The notes under the pieces are model-generated. The model was not told where the DNA came from and ran no database searches. It saw only the letters and a list, made by a program, of their open reading frames with translations. Source: Streptomyces niger (GTDB lineage Bacteria; Actinomycetota; Actinomycetes; Streptomycetales; Streptomycetaceae). From it: a DNA stretch of 64,000 nucleotides. Location: NCBI RefSeq assembly GCF_000718305.1, contig NZ_JOFQ01000002.1, positions 1 to 64,000 of the forward strand. The letters run 5' to 3'. Position numbers and translations under genes: made by a program. This document shows, piece by piece, positions 35,284 through 44,412 of the stretch; positions within the stretch are counted from its first letter, which is position 1; each line of letters starts with the position of its first letter.

Positions 35284-35696
35284 GCGACGAGACGGTGATC
35301 CGGGCGGCGGGCTGTGTCCTGTGGCGCCGTGCGCCGGTGCCGGGCGGGCTGGAGGTCGCCCTGGTGCACCGGCCGAAGTACGACGACTGGTCGCATCCGA
35401 AGGGCAAGCTCAAGCGGGGCGAGGAGGCGCTGGCCGCCGCGGTGCGCGAGGTCGCGGAGGAGACCGGCACGGACTGCCGCCCGGGCCCCGAGCTGCCGGC
35501 CACGCACTACGACGTGAACGGCCGCCCCAAGGAGGTCCGCTACTGGGCGGCCGAGGCGCGCGGCGGCACGTTCGTCCCGAACGACGAGGTCGACCGGGTG
35601 GTCTGGCTGCCGCCGGCCGAGGCCCGCGGCCTCCTCACCCAGGAGCGGGACCGGCCGTTGGTCGACGCGCTCATGGAGGCGCTGCACACGGCCTGA
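35280..35696 (+). CDS. NUDIX hydrolase (MutT1-like)
   Basis: This 138-residue protein contains a complete NUDIX box, GKLKRGEEALAAAVREVAEE followed by TG, near residues 40-61, with the catalytic Glu residues intact. It begins VIRAAGCVLWRR. Enzymes beside ppk in actinobacteria are MutT1-like and hydrolyse diadenosine polyphosphates or oxidised nucleotides. The larger MutT1 proteins carry an extra phosphatase domain that is absent here. The ATGA overlap with the CHAD gene implies coupled translation. A strong terminator follows. Confidence 0.9.
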   Translation: MSDETVIRAAGCVLWRRAPVPGGLEVALVHRPKYDDWSHPKGKLKRGEEALAAAVREVAEETGTDCRPGPELPATHYDVNGRPKEVRYWAAEARGGTFVPNDEVDRVVWLPPAEARGLLTQERDRPLVDALMEALHTA

Positions 35697-35719
35697 CCTC
35701 GCCTTTCTTCGCTCCGCTG

Positions 35720-35753
35720 GACAAGCCCCGACTGACTTGAGTCGGGGCTTGTC
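35720..35753 (+). terminator. Intrinsic terminator of the ppk-CHAD-NUDIX operon
   Basis: GACAAGCCCCGACT (35720-35733) and AGTCGGGGCTTGTC (35740-35753) form a perfect 14-bp stem with a 6-base loop, followed by AATTTTT. This is one of the cleanest intrinsic terminators in the window. Confidence 0.92.
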
Positions 35754-35777
35754 AATTTTTCTTCGTGGCGCTATACC
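35749..35777 (+). promoter_or_regulatory. hsp20 promoter whose -35 lies in the upstream terminator
   Basis: TTGTCA (35749-35754) and TATACC (35772-35777) are separated by exactly 17 bp. The -35 hexamer is formed by the last bases of the terminator's 3' arm plus the next base. Confidence 0.7.
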
Positions 35778-35832
35778 GGAGGCGAAGGGCATCGCAGACA
35801 GCAGTCAGCGGTTCGAAGGGAGATGACCCGTG

Positions 35833-36258
35833 ATGCTCATGCGTACCGATCCGTTCCGTGAATTCGACCGGCTCACCCAGCAGCTGTTCGGTACGGCCAC
35901 GCGGCCGGCGTCCCTGCAGATGGACGCCTACCGTGCGGACGACACCTTCGTCGTCCACTTCGACCTCCCCGGCGTCGACCCGGAGAGCATCGACCTCGGC
36001 GTCGAGCGGAACGTCCTGACGGTCCGTGCCGAGCGCCGTTCGCCCGCGCCGGAGAACGCCGAGCTGATCGCCGCCGAGCGCACCACCGGCACGTTCAGCC
36101 GCCAGCTCTTCCTGGGCGAGAGCCTGGACACCGACCGCATCGACGCCGCGTACGACAACGGCGTCCTCACCCTGCGCATCCCGGTCGCCGAGCAGGCCAA
36201 GCCGCGCCGGATCGAGATCAGCGGCGGCACGGGCGGGCCGAAGCAGATCAAGGGCTGA
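35833..36258 (+). CDS. Hsp20/alpha-crystallin small heat-shock protein
   Basis: This 141-residue chaperone has a short N-terminus ([20 protein letters not shown]), an alpha-crystallin domain ([20 protein letters not shown], then [10 protein letters not shown]) and the C-terminal strand [12 protein letters not shown]. The tail carries PRRIEI, an IxI-type motif used for oligomer assembly. It holds unfolding proteins during heat stress. I chose the ATG at 35833 from family starts; GTG 35830 is adjacent, and AAGGGAG lies upstream. No HspR or RheA operator is evident, so control is unclear. Confidence 0.92.
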   Translation: MLMRTDPFREFDRLTQQLFGTATRPASLQMDAYRADDTFVVHFDLPGVDPESIDLGVERNVLTVRAERRSPAPENAELIAAERTTGTFSRQLFLGESLDTDRIDAAYDNGVLTLRIPVAEQAKPRRIEISGGTGGPKQIKG

Positions 36259-36286
36259 GCCCGCCGGCAGGTACGGAGCCGACCCC

Positions 36287-37114
36287 TCAGGCCGCGCCGC
36301 GTGGCGCCAGCGCCGTCCAGCGGACGGTGACCTCACCCAGGCGCCACCGGCGCGGCCCGTCGGCCAGTGGCCAACCCGCGTCCCGCAGCGCGCGGACGGA
36401 CCGGATCCAGCGCTGGCGGGCGCCGAGCGAGCCGTACGGCGCCGCCGCCGCCCAGGCCCGGTCGAAGTCCCGGAGGAAGGCGTGCACCGGCTCGCCCGGC
36501 ACGTTGCGGTGGATCAGCGCTTTCGGGAGGCGTTCGGCCAGGTCGGAGGGGGTTTCCAGGGAGCCGAGGCGGGCCGCGAAGGTGACCGTGCGGGGGCCCT
36601 CGGGGCCGAGCGCGACCCAGACGTGCCGCCGCCCGATCTCGTCGCAGGTGCCCTCCACCAGCAGCCCACCCGGCGCCAGCCGCGCGCACAGCCGCGCCCA
36701 GACCTCGGCCACCGCGGTCTCGTCGTACTGCCGCAGCACGTTCGCGGCCCGGATGAGCGCGGGGGAGCGGCCCGGGGCGCCCGGCAGCGGCACCTCGAAG
36801 CCGCCGTGCAGGAAGGCGAGACCGGCCCGCTCGTACGGCCGGGCCGCCGCGACCCGCTCGGGATCGATCTCCACCCCCACCACCTCCGCGTCCCCGCGCG
36901 CCGTCCGCAGCCGGTCCAGCAGCTCGACGGCGGTCCAGGGCGCGGCCCCGTAGCCCAGATCGACGGCGACCGGGTCGGCGGTGCGGCGCAGCTGCGGGCC
37001 GTGCGTGGCGGCGATCCAGCGGTCCATGCGGCGCAGCCGGTTCGGGTTGGTGGTCCCGCGGGTGGCGCTCCCGACCGGGCGTGCGGACGGGGACGAGGAG
37101 GAGCTGCGGGCCAT
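36287..37114 (-). CDS. Class I SAM-dependent methyltransferase-like protein
   Basis: This 275-residue protein has a Rossmann-type SAM site. Motif I is AVDLGYGAAPWTAVELL near residues 50-66, and the ribose-binding acidic residue lies in VVGVEIDPERV. A later block reads LAPGGLLVEGTCDEIGRRHV. The first 25 residues are a Ser-rich tail. It is divergent from mshA, which is conserved context in the genus as I recall. The substrate is unknown. It is convergent with hsp20, with only 28 bp between the stops. Confidence 0.8.
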   Translation of the reverse strand: MARSSSSSPSARPVGSATRGTTNPNRLRRMDRWIAATHGPQLRRTADPVAVDLGYGAAPWTAVELLDRLRTARGDAEVVGVEIDPERVAAARPYERAGLAFLHGGFEVPLPGAPGRSPALIRAANVLRQYDETAVAEVWARLCARLAPGGLLVEGTCDEIGRRHVWVALGPEGPRTVTFAARLGSLETPSDLAERLPKALIHRNVPGEPVHAFLRDFDRAWAAAAPYGSLGARQRWIRSVRALRDAGWPLADGPRRWRLGEVTVRWTALAPRGAA

Positions 37115-37346
37115 GACATGACTTTATGTGCTGCGTGGCGGGCACCCGTCCACTCGGCCGCGAGGGCGCTCGGCGGGCCCCCGTCCCGTCGCCCGCCGCG
37201 CCCCCTCAGGGTCACGCTTTGGCAAAGAGGGCGGGGTGCGGCGCCTGGCGGGAAATGGCTCGGCCGACTCCGTTGTTGGCCGGTTGAGAGGCGGTACCGG
37301 CATCGGTTTCCGCCGGATTTTGCCGGAATGTGGGAGGTAGCTCGCA

Positions 37347-38726
37347 GTGAGCCAATACGTGTCCCGGCTCCGCGGCCGTCCCCAGAGCCAGTTCGCCGGC
37401 CCGGCCAGGCTGCGGCTGGGCGGCTCGCGCAAGCCGCGCCGAGTGGCGATGCTGAGCGTGCACACCTCCCCGCTGCACCAGCCCGGCACGGGCGACGCGG
37501 GCGGCATGAACGTCTACATCGTCGAGCTCGCCAAGCGTCTCGCCGCGATCGACATCGAGGTCGAGATATTCACCCGGGCCACCACCGGTAACCTCCCGCC
37601 CGCCGTCGAGCTGGCCCCCGGCGTCCTCGTACGCCACGTGGACGCGGGCCCCTACGAGGGGCTGAACAAGGAGGACCTGCCCGCCCAGCTGTGCGCGTTC
37701 ACGCACGGTGTCATGCAGGCCTGGGCCGGCCACCGCCCCGGCTACTACGACCTGGTCCACTCGCACTACTGGCTCTCCGGCCACGTCGGCTGGCTCGCCG
37801 CCGAGCGCTGGGGCGTCCCCCTGGTGCACGCCATGCACACCATGGCCAAGGTCAAGAACGCCGCGCTGGCGGAGGGCGACACCCCCGAGCCGGCCGCGCG
37901 CGTCATCGGCGAGACGCAGATCGTGCGCGCCTCGGACCGACTGATCGCCAACACCGCCGAGGAGGCCGGCGAGCTGGTCCGGCACTACGAGGCCGAGCCC
38001 GGCAAGGTCGCCGTCGTGCACCCGGGCGTCAACCTCGACCGCTTCCGCCCGGCGAGCGGCACGGCGGGCAGCGACGTCGCGGACGAGCGGGCGGCGGCCC
38101 GGGCGCGCCTCGGCCTGCCCCAGCACGCGCTGATCCCGCTCTTCGCCGGCCGCATCCAGCCCCTGAAGGCCCCCGACATCCTGCTGCGCGCCGTCGCGGT
38201 GCTGCTGGACCAGGACCCCTCGCTGCGCTCGCGGATCGTCGTCCCCGTGGTCGGCGGGCCGAGCGGCAGCGGCCTGACCAAGCCCGAGGGCCTGCAGAAG
38301 CTCGCAGCGCGGCTGGGCATCGCCGACGTGGTGCGGTTCCGGCCGCCGGTCGGCCAGGACCAGCTCGCCGACTGGTACCGGGCAGCCAGCGTGCTGGTCA
38401 TGCCCTCGTACAGCGAATCCTTCGGACTGGTGGCCATCGAGGCCGAGGCGTGCGGCACCCCGGTGATCGCCGCGTCGGTGGGCGGGCTGCCGGTCGCGGT
38501 GAAGGACGGCGTCAGCGGCTTCCTGATCGACGGACACGACCCGGCGGACTACGCCGGCGCGCTGCGCCGCTTCGCCGACGATCCCTCGCTCACCCTGCGG
38601 ATGGGCGCGGCGGCCGCCCGGCACGCCGAGTCCTTCGGCTGGGACACCGCGGCCGCGGCCACCGCCGACGTGTACACCGCCGCGTTGCAGGAACGGCGCC
38701 GTCGCCTACGATCACTGCATGGCTGA
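37347..38726 (+). CDS. mshA: D-inositol-3-phosphate glycosyltransferase MshA
   Basis: This 459-residue GT-B, family-4 enzyme starts mycothiol synthesis by joining GlcNAc from UDP-GlcNAc to myo-inositol 1-phosphate. The acceptor region shows [20 protein letters not shown]. Later come [20 protein letters not shown] and the donor-binding [19 protein letters not shown]. The retaining-enzyme EX7E motif is in that last block. A basic N-terminal extension of about 30 residues precedes the domain. GTG 37347 follows GGGAGG at a slightly long spacing. The YbjN gene overlaps its end by 8 bp. Confidence 0.95.
   Translation: MSQYVSRLRGRPQSQFAGPARLRLGGSRKPRRVAMLSVHTSPLHQPGTGDAGGMNVYIVELAKRLAAIDIEVEIFTRATTGNLPPAVELAPGVLVRHVDAGPYEGLNKEDLPAQLCAFTHGVMQAWAGHRPGYYDLVHSHYWLSGHVGWLAAERWGVPLVHAMHTMAKVKNAALAEGDTPEPAARVIGETQIVRASDRLIANTAEEAGELVRHYEAEPGKVAVVHPGVNLDRFRPASGTAGSDVADERAAARARLGLPQHALIPLFAGRIQPLKAPDILLRAVAVLLDQDPSLRSRIVVPVVGGPSGSGLTKPEGLQKLAARLGIADVVRFRPPVGQDQLADWYRAASVLVMPSYSESFGLVAIEAEACGTPVIAASVGGLPVAVKDGVSGFLIDGHDPADYAGALRRFADDPSLTLRMGAAAARHAESFGWDTAAAATADVYTAALQERRRRLRSLHG
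38707..38712 (+). promoter_or_regulatory. Internal -10 element inside the mshA 3' end
   Basis: TACGAT ends 6 bases before ATG 38719, and no Shine-Dalgarno is present. It would give a leaderless transcript for the YbjN gene starting within mshA. Confidence 0.45.
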
Positions 38727-39225
38727 GGACAGCAGGGTCGCGGACGCGCGACGGGTCGTCGAGGAGACGCTGAACGACGCCGGGCTGGAGTGGGAGTCGC
38801 CGGCGGAGGGCAGTTACGTCGTCAAGCTGCCCGGCACCCGCAAGCTCTCCACGACGTGCTCGCTGTTGGTCGGGCGGCACTCCCTGTCGGTCAACGCGTT
38901 CGTCGTCCGCCGCCCGGACGAGAACCACGAGGCGGTGCACCGCTGGCTGCTGGAGCGCAACACCCGCCTGTTCGGCGTGGGCTACGCGATCGACAAGCTC
39001 GGCGACATCTACCTCGTCGGCAAGTTGCCGCTGGCCGCGGTCACCCCCGAGGAGCTGGATCGCATCCTCGGCACCGTCCTGGAGAACGCCGACGGCTCCT
39101 TCAACACGCTGCTGGAGATGGGCTTCGCCTCGGCGATCCGCAAGGAGTACGAGTGGCGGGTCTCGCGCGGCGAATCCACCCGCAATCTGGCGGCGTTCGC
39201 CCACCTGACCGGGCAGGACAAGTAA
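38719..39225 (+). CDS. YbjN-domain protein
   Basis: This 168-residue protein belongs to the YbjN/sensory-transduction regulator family, which has the fold of type III secretion chaperones. Visible blocks are [39 protein letters not shown] and [17 protein letters not shown]. It is a cytosolic protein with no catalytic motif. It overlaps mshA and is conserved beside it. Its role is unknown; a chaperone or regulator of mycothiol synthesis is only a guess from position. Confidence 0.85.
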   Translation: MAEDSRVADARRVVEETLNDAGLEWESPAEGSYVVKLPGTRKLSTTCSLLVGRHSLSVNAFVVRRPDENHEAVHRWLLERNTRLFGVGYAIDKLGDIYLVGKLPLAAVTPEELDRILGTVLENADGSFNTLLEMGFASAIRKEYEWRVSRGESTRNLAAFAHLTGQDK

Positions 39226-39382
39226 CGGCCCCGTTCCACTTCGCTGTGCCCGGCCGGCGCAAGTAGCGCTTTCCGGCCCATCTCCCCGCGCCCCCGTTTC
39301 CGCCCTTCCGCCGTCCGACGGGCCCGTGCCATGCTCGCGGCCTCTCTCCCATGCACCTCTTCACCTGCATGAAGGGTGGCCC

Positions 39383-41032
39383 ATGGACATCAGCAGGCGC
39401 ACTCTGCTGGGCAGCGCGGCCGCTGCGGCGGCGACGGCGGCACTGCCCGCCCCGCCGGCCACGGCGGGCGGCCATCGCACGACGCTCTGGGACGAGTTCA
39501 CCGCCCGCCCCTTCACGCATCCGCAGATTCCGTACGTCGGCCGGGCCGGCTGCCGGCGCGGGCCCCGGCCCACCGGCCGCCTCCCCGTGATCGACGCCGT
39601 GCGGGCCCACGGCGCCCGCGCGGACGGCAGGACGGACTCCGCGCCGGCCATCAACCGCGCCATCGAGGCCGCGGGCCGGCGCGGCGGCGGCATCGTCACC
39701 CTCCCGCCCGGGACCTTCCGCATCGACGACGTGATCCGCATCGGCCGCGACAACGTGGTGCTGCGCGGCGCCGGCAGCGGCCGTACCAAGCTGCTCGCCA
39801 CCAAGCACCTCACCGAGCTGATCGGCCCGTACGGCAGCCGGTACGGCGGCGACAAGTCCGCCTGGTCCTGGACCGGCGGCCTCATCTGGCTCTGCCCCAC
39901 GGCCCGTTACGACTCCCTCGTCGCGGCGATCAGGAGCAAGCACTGGCCGTTCGAGGGCTGGACGGGCAACAAGCGCAACGAGTGGCGCACGCTCACCGCC
40001 GTACGCCCCGCGCGCCGTGGCGACTGGACCGTGAAGGTCGCCGACACCTCGCGCCTGCGCCCCGGAACCCTCGTCCTCCTCCAGCTGGCCGACGACAAGG
40101 ACCACACCCTCCTCCAGCACATGGCGGGCGGCGGCCCAGGCCCCGCCTCGTACACCTGGGACGGCAGGGCCAAACTCAACAGCTTCGTCCCGTACGAGTG
40201 GCCCGTACGCATCGTCCGTATCAAGGGTCGCGAGGTGACCTTCGAGCGCCCGCTGCCCCTCGATGTACGCCCGGAGTGGGACCCGCGGCTCACCACCCAC
40301 GTTCCCGCGCTCACCGGCGCCGGCGTCGAGGGCCTGACGATCGAGGCGGTCAAGACACCGCAGTCCCCGCACCTCCACGACAAGGGCTACAACGGCGTCC
40401 TCCTGCAGTGCGCCTACGACTGCTGGGTGCGGGACGTCGTCGCGCGCCACGTCGACAACGGCATCGGGCTGACCGCCTCGTCCTCGTGCACGGTCAGCAA
40501 CACCCGTGTCGCGGGCCGCGGTTCCCACCATCCGTACTTCTGCCGCGAGGGCGCGCACGACAACCTCTTCGAGGACTTCGTGATCGAACGGCGCAGCGTC
40601 CCCGCACCGCCCGACACCATCCTCCACGGCATCAACGTCGAGAACCTGTCCAGCTACAACGTCTGGTCGCGCGGCCGGATGGAGATGGGCACGTTCGACT
40701 CCCACCGCGGCATGCCGTTCGCCAACGTCCGCACCGAAATCGTCGTCGACAACACCGGCCGGCACGGCGGCGACCTGCGCGCGGGGCCGCTCTTCGGGGC
40801 CCGCTTCACCCACTGGAACATCCGCGTCACCAACGGCCGGGCCGGCATGGTGAAGATCGACGGCCTGGCCCCGTACAGCGTCACCGCCGGGATCTCCCCG
40901 GTCCGCGAGTTCGGCCAGATCGACAAGCCGGACTTCGCGGGCGACCTGCACAGCAGGCTCGTGGCCTACGGCCACCCGGAAGCCGTCAGGCCGCGGAACC
41001 TGTACGAGGCGCAGCGCCGGCTGCGTCCGTGA
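39383..41032 (+). CDS. Tat-exported right-handed beta-helix protein (pectate-lyase-like)
   Basis: This 549-residue protein has a Tat signal (DISRRTLLGSAAAAAAT, twin Arg at residues 5-6). A parallel beta-helix of the pectate lyase/glycosyl hydrolase 28 superfamily follows. Its start is the typical DAVRAHGARADGRTDSAPAI block, then GGGIVTLPPGTFRIDDVIRI. Later turns repeat short strands with Asn ladders. Probable role is secreted polysaccharide cleavage; catalytic residues cannot be assigned. Its last 47 bp overlap the 3' end of the convergent MFS gene. Confidence 0.82.
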   Translation: MDISRRTLLGSAAAAAATAALPAPPATAGGHRTTLWDEFTARPFTHPQIPYVGRAGCRRGPRPTGRLPVIDAVRAHGARADGRTDSAPAINRAIEAAGRRGGGIVTLPPGTFRIDDVIRIGRDNVVLRGAGSGRTKLLATKHLTELIGPYGSRYGGDKSAWSWTGGLIWLCPTARYDSLVAAIRSKHWPFEGWTGNKRNEWRTLTAVRPARRGDWTVKVADTSRLRPGTLVLLQLADDKDHTLLQHMAGGGPGPASYTWDGRAKLNSFVPYEWPVRIVRIKGREVTFERPLPLDVRPEWDPRLTTHVPALTGAGVEGLTIEAVKTPQSPHLHDKGYNGVLLQCAYDCWVRDVVARHVDNGIGLTASSSCTVSNTRVAGRGSHHPYFCREGAHDNLFEDFVIERRSVPAPPDTILHGINVENLSSYNVWSRGRMEMGTFDSHRGMPFANVRTEIVVDNTGRHGGDLRAGPLFGARFTHWNIRVTNGRAGMVKIDGLAPYSVTAGISPVREFGQIDKPDFAGDLHSRLVAYGHPEAVRPRNLYEAQRRLRP

Positions 41033-42290
41033 CCGGCGCCGGGGCATGAGCCGGGGCCGCGGCCCGCTCGGCCGCGGCCTGCGCGCGCTCCTCGGCGTTC
41101 ATCCGCCGCAGCAGCAGCCCGTAGCCGGCCGCGGCCACCGTGCCGACGACCGCGCAGCCGGCCCACAGGGCCGCCGGCCCGTACCGGTCGATGACCGTGC
41201 CGCCGAGCAGCGGCGCCGCCAGCGCGGCCACCGACCAGGACAGCGAGTACATCCCCTGGTACCGGCCGCGGCCGTGGGTGGGGGAGAGGCGCACCACCAG
41301 CCCCATCTGGGTCGGCGAGTTGATGATCTCGCCGAGCGTCCACACCGCGACGGACACCGCGAACAGCGCCACCGAACCGGCGAACGCGGTCAGCCCGAAA
41401 CCGTAACCGGTCAGCAGCGCCGAGCCGATCAGCAGCGCCGCCGGGCTGCGGTGCTCGATGAACCGGGTCACCGGGATCTGCAGCAGCACGATCAGCACGC
41501 CGTTGACGGCGATCACCAGTCCGAAGTCGGAGCTGGTGAACCCCGCGAGCCCCATCGTCACCGGCAGCGAGACGTACGCCTGCTGGAAGAGCAGCGCCAG
41601 CAGCAGGTTCAGCCCGACGACGGTCATGAACCGCCCGTCCCGGACCACGGTCGCCATCGACACGCGCCGCACCGGCTCCTGCGCAGTGCTGCTTTCCGAT
41701 GTCCTCTCGCCCGGCCGGGACTCGGGGAGCTTCACGAACACCACGACCGCGCAGGCCAGCACCAGCGCCGACTCGCCGAGGAAGAGCAGCAGGTAGCCGT
41801 ACTGGGCGAGCAGTCCGGCCAGCGACGAGGAGATCGCGAACCCCATGTTCAGGGCCCAGTAATTCAGTGCGAAGGCCCGCACCCGGTCCTCGGGCGCGAC
41901 GATGTCCGCCATCATCGCCTGCACCGCGGGCCGCGAGCCGTTGCTCGCCATACCCACCACGCAGGCCACCGCCGCGATGGCCACCGGGTCCGTCATGAAG
42001 CCCAGCAGTGCCACCGAGCCGGCGGTCGTCAGCTGCGCGATCAGCATCGTCGGCCGCCGCCCGAGCCGGTCGGTCGCCACGCCCGCCACCACCGACGACA
42101 CGACCCCGCCCAACCCGTACAACGCGCCGACCAGACCGGCGTACGAGGCCGAGTACCCGCGCTCGACCGTGAGGTACAGCGCCAGGAAGGTGGCGACGAA
42201 GGCCCCCAACCGGTTGATCAGCGTGCTCGTCCACAGCCACCAGAACTGCCGCGGCAGCCCCGCCACGCTCGCGACGACAACCCGTCTCAC
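40986..42290 (-). CDS. MFS exporter (DHA1-like)
   Basis: This 434-residue transporter has about 12 hydrophobic helices. The loop 2-3 signature reads [20 protein letters not shown], a good match to the MFS G-x-x-x-D-R/K-x-G-R-R motif. The cytosolic central loop ([18 protein letters not shown]) separates two six-helix halves. I chose GTG 42290 because GGGGGGAGA lies 4-6 bases upstream. The frame remains open to 42413 through a 12-bp tandem repeat that would encode TSPV repeats. Substrate unknown; a drug or sugar exporter is likely. Confidence 0.87.
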   Translation of the reverse strand: MRRVVVASVAGLPRQFWWLWTSTLINRLGAFVATFLALYLTVERGYSASYAGLVGALYGLGGVVSSVVAGVATDRLGRRPTMLIAQLTTAGSVALLGFMTDPVAIAAVACVVGMASNGSRPAVQAMMADIVAPEDRVRAFALNYWALNMGFAISSSLAGLLAQYGYLLLFLGESALVLACAVVVFVKLPESRPGERTSESSTAQEPVRRVSMATVVRDGRFMTVVGLNLLLALLFQQAYVSLPVTMGLAGFTSSDFGLVIAVNGVLIVLLQIPVTRFIEHRSPAALLIGSALLTGYGFGLTAFAGSVALFAVSVAVWTLGEIINSPTQMGLVVRLSPTHGRGRYQGMYSLSWSVAALAAPLLGGTVIDRYGPAALWAGCAVVGTVAAAGYGLLLRRMNAEERAQAAAERAAAPAHAPAPVTDAAGAAPRTGSAA

Positions 42291-42306
42291 CCTGTCTCCC
42301 CCCAGC

Positions 42307-42356
42307 ACCGATGCAAGCGGCGATGTAACCGGCGATGTAACCGGAGATGTAAGCGG
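42307..42356. repeat. 12-bp tandem repeats before the MFS gene
   Basis: GGCGATGTAACC (42319-42330) is repeated at 42331-42342. A diverged copy, GGAGATGTAAGC, follows at 42343-42354, and a weaker copy precedes. In the minus frame upstream of the MFS start they encode TSPV repeats. They may be an operator array, a hypervariable N-terminus, or both. Confidence 0.8.
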
Positions 42357-42500
42357 CACACCCGCCAAGGGGAACCTACAAACCGGGGCCACCACACGCC
42401 ATAGAATTAGCAACGACCGTCAAACGTCGCGGCCCCGGCGCAGACGAGCGGCCCTGCGTCCACAGGCCGGGCCGTTGCCGGAGCGGCGCCCCTTTTCGAT

Positions 42501-42506
42501 TACGCT
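42501..42506 (+). promoter_or_regulatory. -10 element of leaderless gpmA
   Basis: TACGCT ends 7 bases before ATG 42514. The AAAGG just upstream of the ATG is too close to act as a normal ribosome site, so a leaderless message is likely. Confidence 0.5.
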
Positions 42507-42513
42507 CAAAGGC

Positions 42514-43275
42514 ATGGCCGACGCACCGTACAAGCTCATCCTCCTCCGCCACGGCGAGAGCGAGTGGAACGCGAAGAACCTGTTCACCGGCTGGGTGGAC
42601 GTCAACCTGAACGAGAAGGGCGAGAAGGAGGCGGTCCGCGGCGGGGAGCTGCTCAAGGACGCCGGCCTGCTCCCCGACGTCGTGCACACCTCCCTCCAGA
42701 AGCGCGCCATCCGCACCGCGCAGCTGGCCCTGGAGGCAGCCGACCGGCACTGGATCCCCGTCCACCGCAGCTGGCGCCTGAACGAGCGCCACTACGGCGC
42801 GCTGCAGGGCAAGGACAAGGCCCAGACCCTCGCCGAGTTCGGCGAGGAGCAGTTCATGCTCTGGCGCCGCTCGTACGACACCCCGCCGCCCCCGCTGGAC
42901 CGCGACGCCGAGTTCTCCCAGTTCGCCGACGCGCGCTACGCGACCCTCCCCCCGGAGCTGCGCCCGCAGACGGAGTGCCTCAAGGACGTCGTCGTCCGCA
43001 TGCTCCCGTACTGGTTCGACGGCATCGTCCCCGACCTCCTCACCGGCCGCACCGTCCTGGTCGCCGCCCACGGCAACAGCCTCCGCGCCCTGGTGAAGCA
43101 CCTCGACGGCATCTCCGACGAGGACATCGCCGGCCTGAACATCCCCACCGGCATCCCGCTCACCTACGAGCTCGACGCCGACTTCAAGCCGCTCAACCCG
43201 GGCGGCACCTACCTCGACCCGGAAGCCGCCAAGGCCGCCATCGAGGCCGTGAAAAACCAGGGCAAGAAGAAGTAG
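42514..43275 (+). CDS. gpmA: 2,3-bisphosphoglycerate-dependent phosphoglycerate mutase
   Basis: This 253-residue glycolytic enzyme interconverts 3- and 2-phosphoglycerate. The phospho-histidine motif is [18 protein letters not shown] near residue 10. The second His is in [19 protein letters not shown] near residue 188. The C-terminus ends in a Lys run, NQGKKK, encoded by the 18-bp sequence that recurs at 46104-46121. The gene therefore appears to have served as an integration target, with its end restored by the incoming element. A terminator follows. Confidence 0.96.
   Translation: MADAPYKLILLRHGESEWNAKNLFTGWVDVNLNEKGEKEAVRGGELLKDAGLLPDVVHTSLQKRAIRTAQLALEAADRHWIPVHRSWRLNERHYGALQGKDKAQTLAEFGEEQFMLWRRSYDTPPPPLDRDAEFSQFADARYATLPPELRPQTECLKDVVVRMLPYWFDGIVPDLLTGRTVLVAAHGNSLRALVKHLDGISDEDIAGLNIPTGIPLTYELDADFKPLNPGGTYLDPEAAKAAIEAVKNQGKKK
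43257..43274. other. attL-like site: gpmA 3' end
   Basis: CCAGGGCAAGAAGAAGTA, the last codons of gpmA, is repeated exactly at 46104-46121. An integrase C-terminal remnant lies just inside this copy. Together these look like the ends of an integrated element. Confidence 0.72.
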
Positions 43276-43286
43276 CCCACCTGATC

Positions 43287-43325
43287 ATGCCCCTGAGCTG
43301 CGCAGACGGCGCGGCTCAGGGGCAT
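43287..43325 (+). terminator. gpmA terminator
   Basis: ATGCCCCTGAGC (43287-43298) and GCTCAGGGGCAT (43314-43325) form a perfect 12-bp stem followed by TTTTC. Confidence 0.88.
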
Positions 43326-43336
43326 TTTCACGGCCC

Positions 43337-43355
43337 GGGCCCTCTCTGGGCCCTC
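43337..43355. repeat. 19-bp direct repeat, copy 1
   Basis: GGGCCCTCTCTGGGCCCTC is repeated exactly at 45978-45996. A close relative (GGGCCTTCTCTGGGCCCC) is at 46193-46210. This copy runs into the stop codon of the integrase remnant. The unit contains two GGGCCC palindromes. Confidence 0.85.
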
Positions 43356-43461
43356 AGTCCTTCGGCTGATCCTGTGGCTGGAGCGCTCGCCCGAGAGCCT
43401 TCCGGGCCCGCTCGCGGCTGCTCGGCATGAGGTGCGCGTAGACCTTCAGGGCGAGTGGGTA
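43354..43461 (-). pseudogene. Tyrosine integrase, C-terminal remnant
   Basis: About 35 codons remain of a phage/plasmid-type tyrosine recombinase. The readable end is LALKVYAHLMPSSRERARKA, then LGRALQPQDQPKD and a stop. The Tyr in KVYAHLMPSS is the catalytic nucleophile position of this Streptomyces integrase group. The HxxR box and the rest are missing. It points toward the gpmA-side att copy, the usual orientation for an integrase next to its attachment site. Confidence 0.8.
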
Positions 43462-43497
43462 GTGGGATGTGACGCCCCACTACCCAGTACCCAGTAA
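43457..43497. repeat. Inverted repeat plus 7-bp AGTANCC units (block A left)
   Basis: GGGTAGTGGG (43457-43466) and CCCACTACCC (43476-43485) form a perfect 10-bp inverted repeat. It is followed by AGTACCC and AGTAACC. The same design recurs at 44472-44516 with a different arm sequence. Confidence 0.8.
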
Positions 43498-43504
43498 CCA
43501 ACCG

Positions 43505-43748
43505 TGACGCACGACCCTCTGAAGGGGTCCGCATCTGTCCGAGGTGCAGGATTCTGCGTCATTGCGTCATGATCGTCATACGGGCTTCTGACCTGGCGTT
43601 TTGTGTGGCGCAGCGGTTCAGGAGTGCGTCATGGACTGCGTCATCGGGTGACGCAGTTGGCGCAGATGACGCAGAGGCCACCGTCTGCGTCATGGTTGTA
43701 GCCGCAGGTCAGGGGTCGTTTTTCCGTCTGCATGACGCGGATGACGCA
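43505..43748. repeat. Block A: TGCGTCAT/ATGACGCA array around CTGACCTG
   Basis: TGACGCA or its complement TGCGTCA occurs nine times in 244 bp, at 43505, 43555, 43563, 43625, 43637, 43649, 43667, 43686 and 43742; a diverged ATGACGCG lies just before the last copy. Copies occur in both orientations, some adjacent as 8-mers. Two copies of CTGACCTG lie inside: 43588 on plus and 43705 on minus. The AT content is higher than in flanking genes. No convincing coding frame is present. Confidence 0.85.
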
Positions 43749-43864
43749 GCGTCTTCCCTCTTAGGACAAAAGAGGGGGTCTCTGTTGTAGAGCACCGGTC
43801 TCTCAGAGAGAAGAAGGAGCCGCTGCGCGGCACGACCATCAAGCGGCGCCGGGGCGCCGAACAA

Positions 43865-43908
43865 CAAGAAGAGCACTCCGGGCGCCGTGCGAGGTGGTGC
43901 TCTTCTTG
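43865..43908. terminator. Hairpin between blocks A and B
   Basis: CAAGAAGAGCAC (43865-43876) and GTGCTCTTCTTG (43897-43908) are perfect 12-bp arms around a 20-base loop. It may end transcription from a lost gene; the preceding 60 bases read as possible lysine- and arginine-rich codons but I cannot identify a protein. Confidence 0.6.
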
Positions 43909-43975
43909 CTTGTGCAGGCGGACGTGAGGCAGGGCGGCTGAAACATTGCCCCCGTGTTCCAGCTCTCCCGGTTAT

Positions 43976-44129
43976 AGCGTCCGCGTACCTCCCTCACTTA
44001 AGAGCGCTCTGACCTGCGCTGATGCTCTTAAGGGGGGAGGCTTGCGGACGCTGAACGATTCGCTTAGCGCCCGCAGCGTCCGTGCAGTTCAGGAGCGGTT
44101 TCTAGGAACTTCCGGACGCTGCGGACGCT
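43976..44129. repeat. Block B: GCGGACGCT array around CTGACCTG
   Basis: AGCGTCCGC (43976-43984) and GCGGACGCT (44044-44052) enclose nested arms CCTCCC/GGGAGG and CTTAAGAGC/GCTCTTAAG, with CTGACCTG (44009-44016) at the centre. Further copies of the word lie at 44075, and as a tandem pair at 44112-44129. The whole is an imperfect palindrome of about 77 bp followed by direct repeats. Confidence 0.85.
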
Positions 44130-44410
44130 ACTTTCTCCCAACTCTCTAGGGCGAGGGCACAGGGACGGCTTTTCGACCAGGGGGGCAAGCGCCGCTCTCG
44201 GCTGCCTGCTGAAGAGCCGAGGGGAAGTGCGTCACAGGGGGGAGGCCGGCGGACGGCTCTCGCGGCATGCCGTGTTGGTGTCGACGGTGTTGAAGAGACC
44301 ACCTGCGCTTTGAGGGGGGTGGCCTCTTCTCCTCAGCGTCTCTCCGGCGCCTGGTGGCCTTTCAAGCGACCGGCCACGTCACCTCGGATGGTCCGCCGCT
44401 GATTACCGAA
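44130..44410. other. Gene-poor stretch between blocks B and C
   Basis: About 280 bp of mixed composition. I see no gene with a credible start or codon bias and no repeat family comparable to the neighbouring blocks. Confidence 0.5.
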
Positions 44411-44412
44411 CG

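Noticed and set aside
43790..43870. Possible lysine/arginine-rich coding remnant in the inserted segment
   Set aside because: About 20 plausible codons only; too short to tell from non-coding sequence.
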